Source: Pseudomonadales bacterium (GTDB lineage: Bacteria > Pseudomonadota > Gammaproteobacteria > Pseudomonadales > Azotimanducaceae). Taken from it: a DNA stretch of 11,092 bases. Location: the NCBI GenBank assembly GCA_021295935.1, contig JAGWBL010000018.1, positions 1 through 11,092 on the forward strand. The letters are read 5' to 3'. Each line of letters starts with the position of its first letter. The first letter of the stretch is position 1. Position numbers and translations under genes: made by a program. This document shows positions 7,634 to 11,092 of this stretch, piece by piece. The notes below the pieces were generated by a model. That model did not search any database. It was not told the origin of the DNA and saw nothing but the letters and a program-made list of their open reading frames with translations.

Positions 7634-7976
7634 CAACCGGATCGGCAAGCTTCTGGGTGCAGTGAGTGGACTGCAAGACTTGGTCGTCGGAGGGAGACTC
7701 GCCGGTCGCGTGAAGGAAGCGCTCGGCAGTCTCGAGACCACGGGAGAGGCCGGAGCCGGACTTGTCAAGATCAGCATCAACGCTTCCTACGAGGTGCTCA
7801 ACGTGGAGATAGCGGACATCGTCTTTGAGGAGTCGAACAAGGAAGTCGTGGAGCAGCTCGTTGCTTCGGCGATGACCGATGCGAGCCGCAGGATGGCCGA
7901 ATCCATCAATCGGGTGACCTCGAGCGCGATGGAAGAGCTGGTGGCCGGCATCGCCGAAGGCAAGGGCGATTCTTGA
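7623..7976 (+). CDS. ybaB: Nucleoid-associated protein, YbaB/EbfC family
   Basis: Small DNA-binding protein of the YbaB/EbfC family, a dimeric nucleoid-associated protein encoded between dnaX and recR in many bacteria. The product is 117 residues (family about 105-110). The signature is TGEAGAGLVKISINASYEV, followed by VEIAD and KEVVEQLVASAMTDASRR, matching the family core TGExGxGLVKVxxxG. The N-terminal helix diverges from the usual MKQAQKMQEEM pattern, and the terminal PPGFKLPF found in many members is absent. I chose ATG 7623, which follows GAGAGA and overlaps dnaX by 11 bases; a GTG at 7584 is in frame but would force a 50-base overlap. Its stop overlaps the recR start (TTGA), implying translational coupling. 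Confidence 0.92.
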   Translation: MGLDNRIGKLLGAVSGLQDLVVGGRLAGRVKEALGSLETTGEAGAGLVKISINASYEVLNVEIADIVFEESNKEVVEQLVASAMTDASRRMAESINRVTSSAMEELVAGIAEGKGDS

Positions 7977-8578
7977 CGCGCATCAGCCCCTCCGTCGACC
8001 GACTCGTCGATGCGTTGCAGTTCTTGCCGGGCGTGGGCCCCAAGAGCGCAACACGGATGGCGTTGCTCATGCTCCAAGGCGAGCGCGCGGGTGCCGAGCG
8101 CTTGGCCAAGTGCATCCAGGAGGCGGTGGAACTGGTGCATGCCTGCTCAGTCTGCAGAAATCTCTCGGAAGCGGAAGTCTGTGAAATCTGCTCGTCTCCC
8201 AAGCGCGATCCCAAGTTGTTGTGCATCGTGGAGTCTGTTTCAGACGTGATCGCCATCGAGTCGTCAGGGCAGTTCTCCGGCAGGTACTTCGTGCTGCACG
8301 GCAGGCTCTCGCCGATTGACGGCGTCGGACCCTCGGATCTTGGGTTGGACCGTCTCCCCCCGCTAGTCGCCGAGCGCGGTGTCAAGGAGGTCGTTCTCGC
8401 CACGAACCCTACGATTGAAGGCGAGGCCACAGCCCAGTTCATCTCGGAGTCACTCGAGGGTCAGGCTACGGCAGTCACGAGGATTGCGCATGGCGTGCCC
8501 ATCGGAGGCGAACTCGAGTACGTGGACGGGGGAACGATCGCACACGCCATCAGAGGGAGAGTCCGTGTCGGCAGCTAG
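7973..8578 (+). CDS. recR: Recombination mediator protein RecR
   Basis: RecR acts with RecO and RecF to load RecA on gapped DNA during recombinational repair. At 201 residues it matches the family length. In order: N-terminal helix-hairpin-helix LPGVGPKSATRMA (18-30), a four-cysteine zinc finger (Cys58, Cys61, Cys70, Cys73; CSVC and CEIC), a Toprim domain beginning IVESVSD (85-91) with FSGRYFVL and ATNPTIEGEAT, and the C-terminal IAHGVPIGGELEYVD (171-185). No residue of note is missing. The start is TTG at 7973, overlapping the ybaB stop by four bases, with AAGG a few bases upstream. The close match of MTRISPSVDRLVDAL to other RecR N-termini supports this unusual start codon. Confidence 0.97.
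   Translation: MTRISPSVDRLVDALQFLPGVGPKSATRMALLMLQGERAGAERLAKCIQEAVELVHACSVCRNLSEAEVCEICSSPKRDPKLLCIVESVSDVIAIESSGQFSGRYFVLHGRLSPIDGVGPSDLGLDRLPPLVAERGVKEVVLATNPTIEGEATAQFISESLEGQATAVTRIAHGVPIGGELEYVDGGTIAHAIRGRVRVGS
8552..8561 (+). promoter_or_regulatory. Ribosome binding site of rnd
   Basis: AGAGGGAGAG inside the end of recR is the strongest Shine-Dalgarno in the window. It fixes the GTG at 8565 as the rnd start against the in-frame upstream codon at 8379. Confidence 0.75.
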
Positions 8579-9719
8579 CTTCGTCTACGTGGCAACTCAG
8601 GACCAGCTTGAGGACGCTTGCAATTCCATGGGCAATCCGATTGCCATCGACACCGAGTTTGAATGGCGCAAGACCTACTATCCCGGGGCTTCGCTTTACC
8701 AGTTCTGTTCCGACGGCCGAACCTTCTTGGTGGACGCACTTGTCGGTCTGGATCTCAACCGAGTTCGAGCATTGCTGGCTTCGGATGGCCATACGAAGAT
8801 CCTGCACGACATGCGCCAGGATTGGAGGCTCTTCACTTGCTTGGCAGAGGGACCGATTCGACGGTGCGAGGACACTCGGGTTGCCTCAGCGTTCGTGGGC
8901 GAGAACAGCTGCATCGGATATGGCGAAGCCGTGCAGGTGTTCCTGGGCGTTTCGGTCGAGAAGTCCCAGACGACGTCAAAGTGGCTCAACAGACCGTTGA
9001 GCACGGCTCAGCTCCAGTACGCGGCAGAGGACGTGCTACACCTTACCGAGCTTTGGGAGTGTCTCTTCGGTGCCATGAAGGACAAGGGCGTGGATTCATG
9101 GTACCGAGAGGAAATGGAGCTGCTTGAGGGCGAACTGGCGGCATGGGACGAGGAACTCCACTTTAGAATCGGCGGATTCAAGGGTTTGTCGGTCCAGCAG
9201 CTCAACGTCCTCAGGAGTCTCTGCGACTGGCGTGAGGGTGTTGCTAGGAAGCGCAATCTTCCAAGAACCTGGATTGTGTCGGATCAGGAACTGCTTGCCA
9301 TCGCGAAGATGCCCAGTCTGGAAAGGAAGAGACTGGAAGCGGTGTGCTCGCCGCAGATCCTGAGGCGATATGGCACGGCCATTCTGGAAACCGTCTGGAT
9401 TGGATTGAACGCACCGGAGGGACTTCGAGAAGTCAAGGCGACCGGGAGGGTGTCCAGTCAACTTGTCGACAGAGTCAGGGCTGACTTGAAGTCGCATCTG
9501 CAGCAGGTCGCAGGCGATCTTGGAATCGCAGTGGACTTTCTCGCATCTCGCAGGACCATTGCGAAGTGTGTCAACTCGTTGGTCCTCATGGAAGACGTCA
9601 CGCGCGAGGTCACTCGCTGGAGATGGGACCTGTATGGAACGGAACTGCGAAACGCATTGGCGACACAATTGGAGAGACGGCCCGAGGACAACGCATCAAG
9701 CGTGAGGGCCGCGGGCTAA
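8565..9719 (+). CDS. rnd: Ribonuclease D
   Basis: 3'-5' exoribonuclease of the DEDD family that trims the 3' ends of tRNA precursors and other stable RNAs; needs two divalent metals. The protein is 384 residues (E. coli 375). Exo I is DTEF (Asp29, Glu31); Exo II is HDMRQDW (Asp86); Exo III is QYAAEDVLHL (Tyr152, Asp156), so all catalytic acids are present. The link region SKWLNRPLSTAQLQYAAED is typical. An HRDC nucleic-acid-binding domain follows (about 208-290: LNVLRSLCDWRE, ARKRNLPRTWIVSD). The frame is open back to 8379, but the true start is GTG 8565: it follows a strong AGAGGGAGAG and the family N-terminus begins there. It overlaps recR by 14 bases. Confidence 0.95.
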   Translation: MSAASFVYVATQDQLEDACNSMGNPIAIDTEFEWRKTYYPGASLYQFCSDGRTFLVDALVGLDLNRVRALLASDGHTKILHDMRQDWRLFTCLAEGPIRRCEDTRVASAFVGENSCIGYGEAVQVFLGVSVEKSQTTSKWLNRPLSTAQLQYAAEDVLHLTELWECLFGAMKDKGVDSWYREEMELLEGELAAWDEELHFRIGGFKGLSVQQLNVLRSLCDWREGVARKRNLPRTWIVSDQELLAIAKMPSLERKRLEAVCSPQILRRYGTAILETVWIGLNAPEGLREVKATGRVSSQLVDRVRADLKSHLQQVAGDLGIAVDFLASRRTIAKCVNSLVLMEDVTREVTRWRWDLYGTELRNALATQLERRPEDNASSVRAAG

Positions 9720-9721
9720 GG

Positions 9722-10087
9722 GTGGGAATAGAAGAGTTGAACGTCGAGTCCGGATACTGGAAGAGCGGAACTCTAGCGGACTTGACCGCGGAAGAACGGG
9801 AGAAATTGCGTGCCGGGAGCGCTTGGCGTTCCCCGTTCCGGCCGGAACACCTCGATGACGGACGCGTGCTCGGAAGTCTGGTCGCGTGCAGGCCGCTCCA
9901 CGCGGATGCATGTCGTTGCAATTCAGACCGGTCTCGGCATGCCGAAGTCAGGGATGGCATCGATCTCCAGTCTGAGGAAGTCACTCGGACCGTCGTCTCC
10001 GCTGGCATGAGTGCCCGGCGGAAGTTCGGATCGGAGCGGGATGTTCTTCGCGAGGACGTCGAAGAGGCGTTCCTGAACTGTATGTGA
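9722..10087 (+). pseudogene. ycgN: Degenerate YcgN/UPF0260-type cysteine-cluster gene
   Basis: An open frame of 121 codons begins at GTG 9722, two bases after the rnd stop. It shows the outline of the YcgN (UPF0260, YkgJ-like Cys-cluster) family: YWKSGTLADLT matches the family start, LVACRPLHADACRC (53-66) the middle, and SERDVLREDVEE (104-115) the end. The metal-binding CxxCxxCC signature has become Arg30-x-x-Ser33-x-x-Arg36-Ser37; each change is explicable by substitutions such as TGT to CGT or TGC to AGC/TCC. The later P-D-C motif is now R-D-G. About 35 residues between the LTPEDV-like helix and the GISVRG-like segment are missing. Only Cys56, 64 and 66 of the cluster remain, so metal binding should be lost. 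In gammaproteobacteria this family often sits near rnd. I call it a relic kept open; a repurposed protein is less likely. Confidence 0.72.
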
Positions 10088-10103
10088 ACGCGGGATCCTG
10101 CAT

Positions 10104-10469
10104 GTGGAGTACTTTCTGGCGTGGGCCGTGCTGTACTTGGCGAGCGCTGGCCTCGGAACAGTGCTATGGTTCGCATTGCGAGGCCGCCGACTGTTCGGCG
10201 GCTTGCTCTTCGCGGTGTGGGCTGTGTGGTTGTTGGTGCCTTGGCCCATCGATGAACGAGGCCACCATGCACCGTTCCTGATCGTGGTGCCATTCCGCGC
10301 GCTGTTCGAGCCCGGAGTTGACGCTTGGAACGAACTCGGAGTCGCAGTGCCCGCCACTCTGGGCGCAGTCGTCTCGTACTGCATGGTCCACGCGATTCGA
10401 TACATTTGGTTCCGCTCGCATTCCGGAACGCCGAAGTCTGCAACACGGGACGCCAATCAAGTTCCGTAG
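10104..10469 (+). CDS. Small integral membrane protein, unknown function
   Basis: The product is 121 residues with an N-out or N-in hydrophobic start (MEYFLAWAVLYLASAGLGTV), an Arg-rich turn (RGRRLF, 26-31), a second hydrophobic span (GGLLFAVWAVWLLVPWP), then PIDERGHHAPFLIVVPFRALFE and a third or fourth span (GVAVPATLGAVVSYCMVHAI). The ending is polar. I do not recognise a named family; position and hydropathy match the small uncharacterised membrane proteins encoded between ycgN-like and MoxR-type genes in related bacteria, as I recall them. The GTG at 10104 is 16 bases after the ycgN relic, with only a weak GGGATCC upstream. Its 3' end overlaps the MoxR relic by 14 bases. The frame is uninterrupted although both neighbours are broken, so it may be functional or simply not yet disrupted. 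Confidence 0.6.
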   Translation: MEYFLAWAVLYLASAGLGTVLWFALRGRRLFGGLLFAVWAVWLLVPWPIDERGHHAPFLIVVPFRALFEPGVDAWNELGVAVPATLGAVVSYCMVHAIRYIWFRSHSGTPKSATRDANQVP

Positions 10470-10840
10470 CAGGAAGACGTACCTTGCAACCGACGGGCTG
10501 TCGCTCGCTATCGAGTCTGCTGTCAAGTTCGAAAGGCCGTTGCTGATCAAGGGCGAACCAGGACCGGTAGGACACTGCTTGCGGGGAGATAGCGAAGTCG
10601 CTCGGCATGCGTCTGGTCGAGTGACACATCACATCCCAGCTAAGGCCTTACACTGCCGATACGAGCACGACGCGATGCCGAGACTCAGGGACTCGCAATT
10701 GGGGCAGGAGCGGATTGGAGGTGTTCGGAACTGCATCGAGCAAGGGAAGCTGTGGGAGGCGTTCGAGTCGAAGGAGCGATGCCCGCCGCTCAATGACGAC
10801 ATAGAAAAGGCCGACATCGACTTCCCATAATCTGCAGCTT
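10456..10840 (+). pseudogene. MoxR-type AAA ATPase relic (5' half, frameshifted)
   Basis: MoxR-family AAA+ ATPases act as chaperone-like partners of VWA-domain proteins. The relic begins IKFRSRKTYLATDGLSLAI, where homologs start M-K-F; the ATG is ATC at 10456-10458. FERPLLIKGEPG leads into Walker A, then a one-base deletion near 10561-10563 breaks GTGKT. Reading on in the next frame gives GTGRTLLAG, a second one-base deletion near 10581-10586 moves to EIAKSLGMRLVE, and a TGA (10622-10624) replaces the Trp of VEWHIKS. A third deletion before AAGGCC (10642) returns to the first frame: RLRDSQLG, GKLWEAFES. Walker B LLIDEID is now PLNDDIE. A TAA follows DIDFP at 10828-10830. Homology stops near 10840, leaving about half of a normal ~280-residue protein. 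Clearly non-functional. Confidence 0.88.
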
Positions 10841-11092
10841 GCACTGAGGCGCTTGCGCAAGTTCGCAAGGACAGAAGCCGCTCTTGAACTCGAGCTGGAT
10901 CGGACGATCCGTGCCACGGCCGAAAACGGGGACTGCTCTGATATCAGGATGCAGCCTGAGCGGCAGATTGGCGCAAGGGTGCTCGTGTTCTTCGACGTTG
11001 GTGGCTCCCTGGTCCCTCATGTTCGGGTCTGCGAGGAGCTGTTTCCGCGGTCCGTTGGCCGTGCAAGAATTTCGAGCCGGTCTGCCACTGTG
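10841..11092 (+). pseudogene. VWA-domain protein relic (second half; continues past window)
   Basis: The frame ALRRLRKFAR... matches the middle of the VWA (CoxE-like) proteins encoded directly after MoxR-type ATPases, about residue 190 of some 390. It runs LDRTIRATAEN, DIRMQPER, VLVFFDVGGS (a MIDAS-type DxGxS) and VRVCEELF. The first half of the gene, including any start codon, is absent: the homology begins immediately after the MoxR relic, so a deletion of roughly 1 kb fused the two. After CEELF (11044) the match is lost in this frame; one frame over, CKNFEPVCHC (from 11062) resembles the EFKxLExFYFHN segment, implying a further frameshift. With no start, no N-terminal half and a broken frame, it cannot make a normal VWA protein. 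Confidence 0.85.

Noticed and set aside
8379..8564. Upstream extension of rnd by 62 codons
   Set aside because: It overlaps recR in another frame, has a low-complexity Ser/Arg composition unlike RNase D, and a strong Shine-Dalgarno precedes GTG 8565.
9610..10632. Minus-strand ORF of 340 codons across the decayed region
   Set aside because: It has Arg/Ser/Pro-rich sequence with no domain, and spans the end of rnd, the ycgN relic and the membrane gene, all of which have homology on the plus strand.

Overview
The window looks like a stretch of a gammaproteobacterial chromosome, at moderately high GC by eye. The best support is the gene order dnaX - ybaB - recR - rnd, followed by a YcgN-type gene and the MoxR-ATPase/VWA pair. 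As I recall, this arrangement is common in the Xanthomonadales and relatives. The assignment rests on gene content and protein resemblance read by eye, not on a search. I see no RNA genes, insertion sequences, CRISPR arrays or phage genes.

Left part (1-5376): a membrane-anchored type B carboxylesterase runs off the left edge on the minus strand. It is divergent from a class I (4Fe-4S) fumarase on the plus strand. Then come two minus-strand genes, acetoacetate-CoA ligase and a small dual-specificity (Cys-based) phosphatase, which converge on the fumarase. These are metabolic genes: fumarate hydration in the TCA cycle, and activation of acetoacetate to its CoA thioester.

Middle (5377-9719): a glycerophosphodiester phosphodiesterase (minus) is divergent from a tightly packed plus-strand unit dnaX-ybaB-recR-rnd. 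Successive genes in this unit overlap by 11, 4 and 14 bases. It covers the clamp-loader subunit, a nucleoid-associated protein, the RecFOR partner RecR, and RNase D. These reading frames are intact, but DnaX is short and appears to lack most of the C-terminal domain of tau.

Right part (9722-11092): the same operon appears to continue into decayed genes. A YcgN/UPF0260-type gene has lost its CxxCxxCC cluster and an internal block. A small membrane protein gene is still open. Then a MoxR-type AAA ATPase relic, with a lost start codon, three one-base deletions and a nonsense codon, is joined by a large deletion to the second half of its usual partner, a VWA-domain gene. Milder signs of erosion occur to the left: a probable one-base shift at the 3' end of the fumarase, and an acetoacetate-CoA ligase whose conserved N-terminus begins at ATC with no ordinary start codon.

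The main story is therefore selective decay of accessory genes beside a preserved replication/repair core, as expected for a lineage under genome reduction or relaxed selection. I found no convincing undescribed system.
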